Of a DNA stretch of 33,028 nucleotides, positions 7,683 through 15,675 are shown piece by piece. The DNA comes from an uncultured Flavobacteriales bacterium (GTDB lineage: Bacteria > Bacteroidota > Bacteroidia > Flavobacteriales > Schleiferiaceae). A program made the translations under genes and the position numbers. Numbering within the stretch: the stretch's first letter is position 1; the number at the start of each line of letters is the position of its first letter. The notes beneath the pieces were generated by a model. The model saw nothing but the letters and a program-made list of their open reading frames with translations. It was not told the origin of the DNA and searched no databases. The stretch covers positions 1 to 33,028 of the forward strand of contig CALFUW010000075.1 of assembly GCA_937929815.1 (NCBI GenBank), given 5' to 3'.

Positions 7683-7907
7683 ATGTATTGGACGCTGGAA
7701 TTAGCATCATATTTAAGCGATGCACCTTGGCCGGCCACCAAAGATGAGCTGATAGATTATGCCATACGTACAGGTGCGCCACTGGAGGTCATCGAAAACC
7801 TTCAGGCGATCGAAGACGATGAGGGAGAAATCTATGAATCTATTGAAGACATTTGGCCGGATTATCCTACACAAGAAGACTTCTTGTGGAATGAAGATGA
7901 ATATTGA
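7683..7907 (+). CDS. DUF2795 family protein
   Basis: This 74-residue acidic cytoplasmic protein (MYWTLELASYLSDAPWPATK...) is of the DUF2795 type that is highly conserved in Bacteroidota, where nearly every genome has a copy with the same aromatic N-terminus and the acidic tail EDIWPDYP...NEDEY. The body resembles a small helical unit with the family segment PATKDELIDYAIRTGAPLEV. Its function is unknown. The gene is monocistronic, with a promoter element upstream and a strong terminator just after the stop. The compact unit and strong acidity suggest an abundant small regulatory or protein-binding factor, but that is inference. Confidence 0.9.
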   Translation: MYWTLELASYLSDAPWPATKDELIDYAIRTGAPLEVIENLQAIEDDEGEIYESIEDIWPDYPTQEDFLWNEDEY

Positions 7908-7924
7908 TTTCTGAAAAAAATCTG

Positions 7925-7958
7925 AAAAAAACCTCCCGCAACCACGGGAGGTTTTTTA
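7925..7958 (+). terminator. Rho-independent terminator after the DUF2795 gene
   Basis: A perfect 13-bp stem (7926-7938 with 7945-7957), GC-rich CCTCCCG at its core, has a 6-nt loop and a six-T tract. The A-rich left flank may let it also act on the opposite strand. Confidence 0.93.
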
Positions 7959-8034
7959 TTTCAGCTTCGTTAAGCTAATTCTTGTTTTAAAGCATTATTG
8001 TGTTTAATTTGCAAACATTATAAATTCATTAACA

Positions 8035-9801
8035 ATGAATCCTCCAACCAGACTATTTGACTTTCCAAGATATCAACTTTCCAAAAAACCTTTATCAGTC
8101 TCTCTCGCCTCAAAGAGAAATGGTGTATGGGTTGAAATATCTACACAGAATTATGTGGATACGGCCGACAACCTGTCACTCGGTCTAATGGAACTGGGCA
8201 TTAAACCCGATGACAAAATTGCACTTATTAGCACAAATAATCGCTTCGAATGGAATTTCTGTGATATTGCCATCATGCAATGCGGGGCAATTAATGTGCC
8301 TGTATATCCCACTGCCTCTGAAGAAGACTACATATACATCTTCAATGACGCAGAAGTCAAAATATGCTTTGTATCGGATAAGGACCTCTACGATAAGGTC
8401 ATGAGAATTCAACCACACGTACCTACATTGGCAAGGGTGTATGTTTTTGACGATGTAGAGGGACTACCTAATTACAAAGAAGTAGTCGATTTGGGTAAAA
8501 AATCAGCAAAAAAGCCAGAATTGGAGTCCATCATGCAAAGCATTAAGCCGGAGCAGCTAGCCACCCTCATTTATACCTCTGGTACTACCGGGCGTCCAAA
8601 AGGGGTAATGCTCAGCCACCAAAATATTGCAAGCAATGTAATGAACTGCACAGATCGATTACCAACTTCGGAAGGTGGTGTTGCGCTCAGCTTTCTGCCG
8701 ATGTGCCACATCTATGAGCGCATGCTCAACTATCTCTATTGTTACAATTTCGTTTCGATCTACTATGCCGAAAGCCTTGAAACCATCGGTGATAATCTTC
8801 GGGAAGTCAAGCCCACGATATTTACGGCAGTTCCCAGGTTACTGGAGAAGGTATTTGTAAAAATTATGGATAAGGGAGCAGCCCTTACAGGCATAAAGAG
8901 AGCATTGTTTTTCTGGGCGGTCAGTTTGGCCGAGGAGTACGATGTCAAGGGCAAAAGTGCCATATATCATTTTAAGCTTAAGATTGCCCGTAAACTCATT
9001 TTTAGTAAATGGAAGGAGGCCCTGGGAGGGCGAGTACTGGCCGTAGCTTCAGGGGCAGCCGCGCTCAATCCCAGGTTGAGTCGGATTTTTCTCGCGGCCG
9101 GCATTAACATACAGGAAGGCTATGGTCTTACGGAAACCTCTCCGGTTATAGCTGTTAACTGCCCGAAAAATGACGGTACACGCATCGGTACAGTAGGAAG
9201 ACCCATCAATCAGTGCGAAGTTAAGATCGCAGATGATGGCGAGATCTTGGTCAAAGGTCCAAATGTAATGATGGGATATTATAAAAAGCCGGAATTGACC
9301 GCAGAAGTGATCGACTCAGATGGCTTCTTCCATACTGGCGATATCGGGGAAATGGTAGAGGGTCAGTATCTCAAGATTACAGATAGAAAAAAAGAAATCT
9401 TCAAAACTTCAGGAGGCAAGTACATCACACCACAGATCATGGAAAACAAGTTCAAAGAAAGCAGGTTTATCGAGCAAATCATGGTAATTGGCGAGAACGA
9501 AAAACATCCCGCTGCTCTCATTCAGCCTGATTTTGTTTTTCTCAAACAATGGTGTGAGCGCAAAGGCATCGAATACACCTCCAATGCTGAAATCATAAAA
9601 GATGAGCGCGTGATTAAACGCTTTCAACAAGAGATCGATAAATATAATGAGTCTTTTGGAAATTGGGAGCGAATTAAAAAGTTTGAATTGACACCTGATG
9701 TGTGGAGTATTGAAGCAGGTCATCTTACACCCACTATGAAACTAAGAAGAAAAGTGATATTGAAATTATATGACAATTTGTATAAAAAAATTTATGCCTG
9801 A
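8035..9801 (+). CDS. Long-chain fatty acid-CoA ligase (AMP-forming acyl-CoA synthetase)
   Basis: This 588-residue ANL-superfamily enzyme activates fatty acids to acyl-CoA through an acyl-adenylate, feeding beta-oxidation or membrane lipid synthesis. The P-loop-like motif LIYTSGTTGRPKG is at 178-190, the adenine-binding motif YGLTET at 363-368, the hinge DRKKEIFKTSGGKY starts at 450, and the C-terminal adenylation lysine lies in LTPTMKLRRK (about 565-574). The long insert and missing signal peptide fit the FadD15-like cytoplasmic long-chain group common in Bacteroidota. Chain-length preference cannot be read from the sequence. The gene stands alone between a terminator and a convergent polyprenyl synthase gene, with only 46 bp between their ends. 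TTAATTTG about 25 bp upstream of the ATG differs by one base from the -7 consensus. Confidence 0.93.
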   Translation: MNPPTRLFDFPRYQLSKKPLSVSLASKRNGVWVEISTQNYVDTADNLSLGLMELGIKPDDKIALISTNNRFEWNFCDIAIMQCGAINVPVYPTASEEDYIYIFNDAEVKICFVSDKDLYDKVMRIQPHVPTLARVYVFDDVEGLPNYKEVVDLGKKSAKKPELESIMQSIKPEQLATLIYTSGTTGRPKGVMLSHQNIASNVMNCTDRLPTSEGGVALSFLPMCHIYERMLNYLYCYNFVSIYYAESLETIGDNLREVKPTIFTAVPRLLEKVFVKIMDKGAALTGIKRALFFWAVSLAEEYDVKGKSAIYHFKLKIARKLIFSKWKEALGGRVLAVASGAAALNPRLSRIFLAAGINIQEGYGLTETSPVIAVNCPKNDGTRIGTVGRPINQCEVKIADDGEILVKGPNVMMGYYKKPELTAEVIDSDGFFHTGDIGEMVEGQYLKITDRKKEIFKTSGGKYITPQIMENKFKESRFIEQIMVIGENEKHPAALIQPDFVFLKQWCERKGIEYTSNAEIIKDERVIKRFQQEIDKYNESFGNWERIKKFELTPDVWSIEAGHLTPTMKLRRKVILKLYDNLYKKIYA

Positions 9802-9847
9802 AAGATAGCCAGTTGGTTAGTTAAAGTTTTGGTATAATCTGGTCTCA

Positions 9848-10840
9848 TCAAAAATCCCTGCCCATAAGCATTTCAGCTAACTCGAGAAGAGGTTTGATCT
9901 GAGTGCCTGAAAATTCAGAACTTTTCAGCAAGTTAACACTAATACGATAAAAGTCCTCAGCTTTTGACTTAAGGTATATATCGGAGCCAGTAGAGATGAA
10001 GAGGTCTTTTGCGAGGCGAATCCTATCAGAATCACTCATGATCGAATTTTTATCATAGATTTTGCGGAGTTCATTGCGCGCGCTCTCAGAGGCATGATGT
10101 AAGCAATGCAAGTACAGTAATGTTTTTTTGCCGGCGACGATATCCCCTCCTTGCATTTTACCTGTTTTTTCCGGCTGTCCATACACATCCAGATAGTCGT
10201 CCAGCATTTGAAACGCTAGGCCTAAATTGACCCCAAATTCATACAAAAGTGAAGCTTCCGTAAGACCTGCACCAGCTCTTAATGCCCCGATCTGAATAGC
10301 AGCACCAATCAATACAGCGGTTTTTTTCCGGATCATTTCAATATAATTATCTTCATGAATAGAGGCTACATTCTCAAAATCCATATCCATCTGCTGACCC
10401 TCGCAGACTTCGACGGCCATTTTTGAAAACGAATCAAGGATCGGTGACAATACAGAAGACGGAGCATCACACAGGTGGTCATATGCTTTGATTAGCAAAA
10501 GATCACCGGATAAGATTGCAATCGGTTCATTCCACTTTTTGTGCACGGTGGTTTGACCACGCCGTACCTCTGCACTATCCATAATATCATCGTGAACAAG
10601 CGTAAAATTGTGAAACAATTCAATTGCTATTGCTTGACTGATAGCATGCTCTATTTGCTGATGAAACATTCGGTAACCCATCAAGACGAGTACAGGCCGG
10701 ATGCGTTTACCTCCGATATTTAAAAAATAACTGATCGGTTCATACAAATTTTTTGGCTCTTTGGCAGTCAAATATTTACCTAGTGAATCATCAATGAGTT
10801 TTCTGTAGTGATAAAGCTCTTGCATTTTGTTTAAAATCAT
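9848..10840 (-). CDS. Polyprenyl diphosphate synthase (trans-isoprenyl diphosphate synthase)
   Basis: This 330-residue enzyme condenses allylic diphosphates with isopentenyl diphosphate to make precursors of quinones, carotenoids or lipid carriers. Both aspartate-rich magnesium-binding motifs are present: DDIMD (84-88) and DDYLD (214-218). GGKRIRP (43-49) and the Lys/Thr motif GKKT (237-240) are also present. The first motif has no two-residue insertion, so this is not a bacterial type II farnesyl synthase. Phe79, five residues before the first DD, suggests a short or medium product such as geranylgeranyl diphosphate; this is inferred from known chain-length rules. The start at 10840 could instead be M6, which begins the conserved helix. 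No downstream terpenoid genes are in the window. Confidence 0.93.
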   Translation of the reverse strand: MILNKMQELYHYRKLIDDSLGKYLTAKEPKNLYEPISYFLNIGGKRIRPVLVLMGYRMFHQQIEHAISQAIAIELFHNFTLVHDDIMDSAEVRRGQTTVHKKWNEPIAILSGDLLLIKAYDHLCDAPSSVLSPILDSFSKMAVEVCEGQQMDMDFENVASIHEDNYIEMIRKKTAVLIGAAIQIGALRAGAGLTEASLLYEFGVNLGLAFQMLDDYLDVYGQPEKTGKMQGGDIVAGKKTLLYLHCLHHASESARNELRKIYDKNSIMSDSDRIRLAKDLFISTGSDIYLKSKAEDFYRISVNLLKSSEFSGTQIKPLLELAEMLMGRDF

Positions 10841-10996
10841 TTAATTCAATACAACAAATTTAGGTTGGTGTTTGACATATTCTTATTAAGAAAAATACAG
10901 TAATGTTCCTTATTTTTTTCATAATTTAAGAGTAACAATTGTTGTTAAAATGGTATTAAAAGTGTCTGTAATACAAGTGAAAACAAACTTTTTACA

Positions 10997-11028
10997 TTGT
11001 TCATTAAAAAATAAAAATAATACTTTTG
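10997..11028 (+). promoter_or_regulatory. Promoter of the small acidic lipoprotein gene
   Basis: TTG (10997-10999) and TACTTTTG (11021-11028) are separated by 21 bp, close to the Bacteroidota TTTG-N19-TAnnTTTG pattern. Transcription would start near 11034, leaving a leader of about 20 nt before the ATG at 11055. Confidence 0.7.
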
Positions 11029-11054
11029 CTTTAGTAAACTTAAACATACGCGTC

Positions 11055-11261
11055 ATGAAAAAAATCAATTTGTTTCTCGCTGCTTTAGCTATGGTAGCTT
11101 TTGTAGCATGCAACAATGCAGTGGATGAAACTGCTACCGAAGAAACTGCTACTGAAGATGTAGTTGCCGAAGAGCCTGCTACTGAAGAAGCTGATGAAAC
11201 TGCTGAAGTTGTTTCTGAAGAAGAACAAGCAGAGAATGTTTCAACTGAAGAAGTGAAGTAA
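11055..11261 (+). CDS. Small acidic Thr/Glu-rich lipoprotein
   Basis: This 68-residue product has a lipoprotein signal, MKKINLFLAALAMVAFVAC, with the lipidated cysteine at 19. The mature part of about 50 residues is almost entirely Glu, Thr, Ala, Val and Asp, built from loose repeats of the type ETATEE / PATEEADE. It is therefore strongly negative and probably unstructured on the cell surface or in the periplasm. ATG at 11055 is chosen because it opens the signal peptide; the frame extends upstream without one. It is monocistronic, with a good promoter and two terminators behind it, implying its own high expression. No family with known function is recognised. Short acidic lipoproteins of this sort are common in Bacteroidota, but their role is unclear. 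Confidence 0.85.
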   Translation: MKKINLFLAALAMVAFVACNNAVDETATEETATEDVVAEEPATEEADETAEVVSEEEQAENVSTEEVK

Positions 11262-11281
11262 TTCACTCCCGAATGGCAAAG

Positions 11282-11313
11282 AAAACCGCCTCATCCAAAG
11301 GGGCGGTTTTTTT
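11282..11313 (+). terminator. Rho-independent terminator of the acidic lipoprotein gene
   Basis: An 11-bp stem with one G-U pair (11282-11292 with 11300-11310) around a 7-nt loop is followed by seven T. It begins about 20 bp after the stop codon. Confidence 0.92.
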
Positions 11314-11320
11314 ATGAATT

Positions 11321-11352
11321 AAAATAAGCCGATCTTTATGACCGGCTTATTT
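11321..11352 (-). terminator. Terminator between convergent genes, probably for ahcY
   Basis: Arms around AAGCCGATC and GACCGGCTT pair over a 5-nt loop. The one irregular pair is G-U in the minus-strand transcript and A-C on the plus strand. A seven-T run lies on the plus side and four T on the minus side, so it may work both ways. It lies 30 bp past the ahcY stop. Confidence 0.75.
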
Positions 11353-11381
11353 TTTTATAGAATTCTCCTTAAAATCGTTAG

Positions 11382-12698
11382 TTAGTATCTGTAGTATTCC
11401 GGTTTAAAGGGACCATTTATATTTACACCAATGTATTCTGCCTGTTTTGGTGTGAGGTCGTCCAGTTCAGCACCGATTTTTTCGAGATGCAACATCGCGA
11501 CCATCTCATCTAGATGTTTCGGAAGCGTATAGACTCTGTTTTCGTAAAGATGTCTGTTTGTCCAAAGCTCAATTTGTGCCAAAACCTGATTGGTAAATGA
11601 ATTGGACATCACAAAGGAGGGATGTCCAGTCGCACAACCAAGATTGACAAGACGGCCCTCTGCAAGCAGAATGATGTCTTTTCCGTCAATATTATAGAGG
11701 TCTACCTGAGGCTTGATATTTACGTGTGTGTGTCCGTAGTTCTTCTTCAGCCATGCCACATCTATCTCATTGTCAAAGTGACCAATATTGCAGACGATTG
11801 TTTTGTCTTTCATCAGCCGAAAGTGAGGCTCACCAATGATATCACAGTTGCCCGTTGCAGTGATTACAATATCTGCCAAAGGTGCGGCATTGATCATTTT
11901 TTTCACTTCATATCCGTCCATTGCCGCCTGAAGCGCACAAATAGGATCTATTTCGGTGACGATCACCCTGGCACCTGCTCCGCGGAAGGAAGCAGCTGTA
12001 CCTTTTCCTACATCTCCATATCCTGCCACTACCACCACTTTACCGGCAATCATCACATCTGTAGCACGACGAACCGCATCCACAGCAGACTCGCGGCATC
12101 CGTACTTATTGTCAAACTTTGATTTTGTCACAGAATCATTGATATTGATGGCAGGTAGGGGGAGTGTCCCTTTCTTCATACGTTCATAGAGTCGATGCAC
12201 ACCGGTGGTAGTTTCCTCTGAAATACCATTTATATTTTCTACAAGTTCGGGATATCGGTCCAGTACCATATTGGTCAGATCTCCTCCATCGTCCAGTATC
12301 ATATTGAGAGGTTTGCGCTCGGGGCCGAAGAATAGGGTCTGTTCGATACACCAGTCAAATTCTTCTTCAGTCATGCCTTTCCAGGCATATACAGAGATTC
12401 CGCGGGCGGCTATGGCAGCTGCTGCATGATCCTGTGTTGAAAATATATTGCAGGATGACCAAGTGACCTCGGCCCCAAGTTCTACAAGAGTTTCGATTAA
12501 TACAGCAGTTTGAATAGTCATGTGCAGGCAGCCTGCAATTCGAGCACCTTTAAGTGGCTTGCTGTTTCCGTATTTCTGTCTTAGAGCCATTAGTCCGGGC
12601 ATTTCAGCCTCAGCGAGTTGTATCTCCTTGCGACCCCATTCTGCCAATGCAATGTCTTTTACTTTGTAGGGGATAAACGATGTTTCTATCATATTCAT
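11382..12698 (-). CDS. ahcY: S-adenosylhomocysteine hydrolase (adenosylhomocysteinase)
   Basis: This 438-residue cytosolic enzyme reversibly splits S-adenosylhomocysteine to adenosine and homocysteine, removing the product that inhibits methyltransferases. The Rossmann NAD site GYGDVGKG is at 226-233. Substrate and catalytic positions are present: D139 in DDGGD, the EETTTG segment (161-166), K193 in TKSK and D197 in KFDN. The C-terminus KPEYYRY carries the conserved Lys/Tyr that reach the neighbouring subunit's NAD. Length and motifs match the tetrameric bacterial form without the large insertion. The start at 12698 is followed by a second Met at residue 3, which could be used instead. A TATTTTTG element lies 14 bp upstream, and the gene appears to be monocistronic. 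Confidence 0.97.
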   Translation of the reverse strand: MNMIETSFIPYKVKDIALAEWGRKEIQLAEAEMPGLMALRQKYGNSKPLKGARIAGCLHMTIQTAVLIETLVELGAEVTWSSCNIFSTQDHAAAAIAARGISVYAWKGMTEEEFDWCIEQTLFFGPERKPLNMILDDGGDLTNMVLDRYPELVENINGISEETTTGVHRLYERMKKGTLPLPAININDSVTKSKFDNKYGCRESAVDAVRRATDVMIAGKVVVVAGYGDVGKGTAASFRGAGARVIVTEIDPICALQAAMDGYEVKKMINAAPLADIVITATGNCDIIGEPHFRLMKDKTIVCNIGHFDNEIDVAWLKKNYGHTHVNIKPQVDLYNIDGKDIILLAEGRLVNLGCATGHPSFVMSNSFTNQVLAQIELWTNRHLYENRVYTLPKHLDEMVAMLHLEKIGAELDDLTPKQAEYIGVNINGPFKPEYYRY

Positions 12699-12712
12699 TT
12701 ATTTCAAGAATG

Positions 12713-12720
12713 CAAAAATA
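12713..12720 (-). promoter_or_regulatory. -7 element (TATTTTTG) of ahcY
   Basis: An exact TAnnTTTG match lies 14 bp before the ATG at 12698, implying a leader of only about 8-10 nt. No TTTG is seen at the -33 position. Confidence 0.5.
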
Positions 12721-12777
12721 CAGCTTCTGTGATGTTCATTTACATTGTAATGATCCCAAAAAGGTATTCGCACTTTA

Positions 12778-13398
12778 TTAATTTTCATCGGTATTTGGAG
12801 TAAGTCGCAGAAGGTCTCTGATATTGGGATAGGTGTTTGAATGAATTTTATTTAGCATTTCTGGCTTTAACCAGAAGACCTCGGTGATCCCTTCCTCTGT
12901 TTGAGGTTTAGATGCGTACTTACTTCCGGAGTATATCATAGGAAACCAATGAGTCTCTTTTAGAATTCGTTGATTGTCAATTATGTATGTGTGGTAGGAT
13001 ATGGTAGGGGCACCGTCTACTGTAAGGTTTTGGCTTAACCCACACTCCTCTGCAACTTCTCTGAGTGCCGCATCTTGCAGGTTTTCGTATTCCTCCACCT
13101 TTCCCTTTGGAAGATCGAATTTGCCATGACGTCTGATTATCAAAAATTCCCCCTGCTCATTACGAACAACTCCTCCTGCTGCGCGAATGATTTCAAAATG
13201 TTTCGTAAATTCTTTCCAGATTTCTGCATCATTTCCCTCAGTCCGGATATGATAGTATAAAGGGACCGGAGAATTTTCTAGTTGATTTATCAATAAATCA
13301 AACGGAATATGATTGTAATAGTCTAAATTCCAATCAGGTTTTTTAAGAGGTTTTTCACCGATTGTGAGAGAAGAATTTTGAATATAGACTTTGTACAT
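12778..13398 (-). CDS. Nudix hydrolase
   Basis: This 206-residue protein has a complete Nudix box at 99-121 (G at 99, E at 105, REVAEECG at 113-120), which binds magnesium and catalyses hydrolysis of nucleoside diphosphate-X substrates. The first 70 or so residues form an N-terminal extension typical of the version found beside pyrE in Bacteroidota; the Nudix fold begins near IIRAAGGVVRNEQGEFLIIRR. The substrate is unknown; nucleotide-pool cleaning or a link to pyrimidine synthesis is inferred from position only. ATG at 13398 is chosen because the longer frame would run into the divergent pyrE coding region. Only 13 bp separate the two start codons, and its likely -7 element (TATCTTTG, 13423-13430) lies inside pyrE. 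Confidence 0.92.
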   Translation of the reverse strand: MYKVYIQNSSLTIGEKPLKKPDWNLDYYNHIPFDLLINQLENSPVPLYYHIRTEGNDAEIWKEFTKHFEIIRAAGGVVRNEQGEFLIIRRHGKFDLPKGKVEEYENLQDAALREVAEECGLSQNLTVDGAPTISYHTYIIDNQRILKETHWFPMIYSGSKYASKPQTEEGITEVFWLKPEMLNKIHSNTYPNIRDLLRLTPNTDEN

Positions 13399-13405
13399 AT
13401 TTTTG
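13377..13405 (+). promoter_or_regulatory. Promoter of pyrE, implying a leaderless transcript
   Basis: TTTG (13377-13380) and TATTTTTG (13398-13405) are 17 bp apart. Only 6 bp separate the last G of the -7 element from the pyrE ATG at 13412, so the expected start of transcription falls on or next to the start codon. The element overlaps the start codon of the divergent Nudix gene. Confidence 0.6.
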
Positions 13406-13411
13406 CGCCCT

Positions 13412-14068
13412 ATGATTGGTGACAAAGATATTGCCCAAAAAGCAGCCGAATTTCTAATGCAGATCAAGGCTGTACAACTAAATGTAGCGCAACCCTATCA
13501 ATGGTCCAGCGGATGGCTGTCTCCGATCTATTGTGACAACAGGGTGATCCTTTCATTTCCTGCTATTCGCACGTACATCAGAGATACCATGATCAAAAGC
13601 ATCGAAAAGTATTTTCCAAAGCCGGATGTAATCGCCGGTGTAGCCACCGGAGCCATTGCCATAGGGGTACTTGTCGCCGATCAGATGGGTCTTCCATTTA
13701 TTTATGTTCGACCAGAACCTAAATCACATGGTAAAAAAAATCAAATTGAGGGATTTGTTACACAGGGTCAGAATGTACTTGTTGTAGAAGATCTGATATC
13801 CACCGGTGCAAGCTCGCTCAATGCCATACAGGCTTTGAAAGAGTCAGGTCTTAAAATTATTGGCGTTCAATCTATTTTTTCATACGGATTTGAACAGGCA
13901 AATGACCTGTTTGAAAATAAAAATATTCACGTCAGATCACTTAGCGATTATGAACACTTGATTCAGGTTGCACTTAAGATTGGATATATCAATGAAAGTG
14001 AATTAAACTTACTTGACCGTTGGAGAGTTAATCCTGCTGTCTGGGGAAAAAATAATGCGATAAAATGA
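13412..14068 (+). CDS. pyrE: Orotate phosphoribosyltransferase
   Basis: This 218-residue enzyme joins orotate to PRPP to form orotidine 5'-monophosphate in de novo pyrimidine synthesis. The PRPP-binding motif VVEDLISTGASS spans 124-135, and the flexible-loop lysines lie in RPEPKSHGKKNQIEG (100-114). The N-terminal segment YQWSSGWLSPIYCDNR binds orotate. ATG at 13412 is the first in frame; an in-frame TTG at 13391 would overlap the divergent gene's start and adds no family sequence. The downstream SRPBCC gene overlaps its stop by 4 bp. The tight divergence from the Nudix gene and the very close promoter suggest translation from a leaderless mRNA. Confidence 0.96.
   Translation: MIGDKDIAQKAAEFLMQIKAVQLNVAQPYQWSSGWLSPIYCDNRVILSFPAIRTYIRDTMIKSIEKYFPKPDVIAGVATGAIAIGVLVADQMGLPFIYVRPEPKSHGKKNQIEGFVTQGQNVLVVEDLISTGASSLNAIQALKESGLKIIGVQSIFSYGFEQANDLFENKNIHVRSLSDYEHLIQVALKIGYINESELNLLDRWRVNPAVWGKNNAIK
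13423..13430 (-). promoter_or_regulatory. -7 element (TATCTTTG) of the Nudix gene, inside pyrE
   Basis: An exact TAnnTTTG match on the minus strand, 24 bp before the Nudix ATG at 13398, sits within the first codons of pyrE. No -33 TTTG at the expected spacing. Confidence 0.45.
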
Positions 14069-14457
14069 ATCTGCAATCCAAAAAAGTTAAAGTCCAGAAA
14101 CCGGTATCTGAATTATATGCACAGCTTACCGAAAGTCTTGAAAATTACAGGCAAATAATGCCTTCCGAAGTTTCTGTATTTCGTGTGGACGGTGATACTT
14201 TTACTTTTGGTCTCAAGGGTTTTCCGGAGGTAAATCTGCGATTAAAAGATAAGGTAGAAAATCAGAAAGTAGTCTTTGAATCAGCGTCGTCTATGCTGAA
14301 ATTTGAACTCACCTGTGCATTGTCTGAAGCAGATGAGCACAGCAGTATGGTTCAGTTTTTATTCGATGGTGAGGTTAATATGATGATGCGAATGATGATC
14401 GAAAAACCACTTCAAAATTTTATCGATGCATTAGCCGATCAAGTCGGAAAATTATAG
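14065..14457 (+). CDS. SRPBCC-superfamily protein downstream of pyrE
   Basis: This 130-residue protein has the alternating-strand pattern and long C-terminal helix (MIEKPLQNFIDALADQVGKL) of the START/SRPBCC fold, a hydrophobic-cavity scaffold. The N-terminal strand and helix (KKVKVQKPVSELYAQLTE) fit the same fold. It is translationally coupled to pyrE (ATGA overlap), a pairing I know from many Bacteroidota. The ligand and function are unknown. A run of Met residues (MMMRMMIEK) before the final helix is typical of this group. It ends 4 bp from the convergent biotin ligase gene, with no room for a terminator between them. Confidence 0.85.
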   Translation: MNLQSKKVKVQKPVSELYAQLTESLENYRQIMPSEVSVFRVDGDTFTFGLKGFPEVNLRLKDKVENQKVVFESASSMLKFELTCALSEADEHSSMVQFLFDGEVNMMMRMMIEKPLQNFIDALADQVGKL

Positions 14458-14461
14458 CTTA

Positions 14462-15202
14462 TCATATGGAGTATTTTATTTCACCGTTGTGATAAACTTT
14501 TTTGTTGTTATTCTGTTCAGTGACCAATCTTCCCCATGTATCTACACCCAATATTTTAGCTCTTACTTTGGTTTGATCTTTTGTTTCGATTAAATCAGTG
14601 TCCAGACCCTTATTAAAGAGACAATCATTATATATTTTGTAGATCAATTCACGGTGATCACTGTTTAGTAGGTTTTGCCATTTTTCGAATTGAAATTCAA
14701 ATTCATCTAAAAAATCCTCCACAACGATTGTTTTTCCGAGCACATCTCTAATTGAAATGGAAGTGTAGGCGTTAGTAGAAAGATGTTTCTTTTGTGAATT
14801 CAGGTTGATTCCTATGCCGGTAATAGTGTGAATTGTGTGGTTTTGTGTTATTGATTCGATTAATATTCCTGCTACTTTATTGGTTTCAACAAGGAGGTCA
14901 TTGGGCCATTTTATAACACTTTTAATGCCAAAACTGCCAAAAGTGTCTTTCAATATAAGACATATTGTCATCACATAAGCGGTCGGAAAATGATAAGACA
15001 GCTCTCCATTAATCTTTTGATACAAGCTGAAAGCCAGGTCAAGGCCCGGCTGCATTTCCCAAACTCTGGAAAACTGTCCCCTGCCCTTTGTCTGGTGGAG
15101 CGTGTAAATCAAATAATTAGTTGAAATTTGGCCAGATTCAACCCTCCTCTTAATCCAATCGTTGGTGGAATCTACTTCCGAAATAAACTGTCTTTCAAAC
15201 AT
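14462..15202 (-). CDS. birA: Biotin--[acetyl-CoA-carboxylase] ligase (catalytic domain only)
   Basis: This 246-residue enzyme makes biotinyl-AMP and attaches biotin to the carrier subunit of acetyl-CoA carboxylase or other carboxylases. The biotin-binding loop appears as KGRGQ (39-43), with the usual following W at 48. KWPND (98-102) and the catalytic lysine region NKVAGILIE (108-116) are intact. There is no N-terminal helix-turn-helix, so it is a class I ligase that does not itself repress biotin genes. ATG at 15202 is preferred because MFERQFISEVDSTND matches the family N-terminus; the longer frame to 15235 adds an unrelated segment. It is divergent from rsfS across 91 bp. The motif reads GRGQFSR rather than the common GRGRxGR, a tolerated variation. 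Confidence 0.93.
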   Translation of the reverse strand: MFERQFISEVDSTNDWIKRRVESGQISTNYLIYTLHQTKGRGQFSRVWEMQPGLDLAFSLYQKINGELSYHFPTAYVMTICLILKDTFGSFGIKSVIKWPNDLLVETNKVAGILIESITQNHTIHTITGIGINLNSQKKHLSTNAYTSISIRDVLGKTIVVEDFLDEFEFQFEKWQNLLNSDHRELIYKIYNDCLFNKGLDTDLIETKDQTKVRAKILGVDTWGRLVTEQNNNKKVYHNGEIKYSI

Positions 15203-15293
15203 TGTGAACAACAAATATTTACAAATGATTGGCAATTTTATTGCTTATTTTAGCTGTCTATAAAAAAGAATATTTCAATCCTAAATATTTTTA

Positions 15294-15668
15294 ATGAGAT
15301 TAAAACAAGAAATTGAAACTGAAGGAATTGTGCTTTCTGTCATTGAAGGCCTTAGGGAGGTAAAAGGCTTTAACATTAAAGTGTTTGATTTAACGGGGAT
15401 TGACAAGGCTGTCTGTGATTGCTTTGTGATCGCTGAAGGAAATTCAACCACGCAGGTAAGCGCTCTTGCAGATTCGGTAGAAGAAAAAGTATTTAAAAAC
15501 ACTGGAGAAAAGCCTTGGCATGTAGAAGGCAAAACCAATTCGGAGTGGGTGTTGTTAGATTACGTGGATGTGGTAGTGCACATATTCCTGCCTGCGACGC
15601 GTCGGTTTTACGACTTGGATGGATTGTGGAGTGATGCTCGTATCATCGAAATTTCAAATGGTGAATAA
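15294..15668 (+). CDS. rsfS: Ribosomal silencing factor RsfS (YbeB/Iojap family)
   Basis: This 124-residue protein binds ribosomal protein L14 and blocks joining of the 30S and 50S subunits when nutrients fall. The family core is clear: FDLTGIDKAVCDCFVIAEGN near 32-51, W80 in KPWHVEGK, and DYVDVVVHIFLPATRRFYDL near 92-111. Length is as usual for bacteria. It is the first gene of a five-gene run (rsfS-ftsH-LUD-cdsA-psd), with 7 bp to ftsH. The ATG at 15294 is the first in frame and gives the usual helical N-terminus. No exact promoter element was found in the divergent gap with birA. Confidence 0.96.
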   Translation: MRLKQEIETEGIVLSVIEGLREVKGFNIKVFDLTGIDKAVCDCFVIAEGNSTTQVSALADSVEEKVFKNTGEKPWHVEGKTNSEWVLLDYVDVVVHIFLPATRRFYDLDGLWSDARIIEISNGE

Positions 15669-15675
15669 ATAAAAC

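Noticed and set aside
10919-11266. Minus-strand open frame of 115 codons, Ser/Thr-rich
   Set aside because: It is the antisense of the Glu/Thr/Ala-rich lipoprotein codons (GAA/ACT read as TTC/AGT); the plus-strand gene has the signal peptide, promoter and terminator.
11622-12122. Plus-strand frame of 166 codons opposite ahcY
   Set aside because: It is antisense to a highly conserved enzyme gene and has no recognisable domain.
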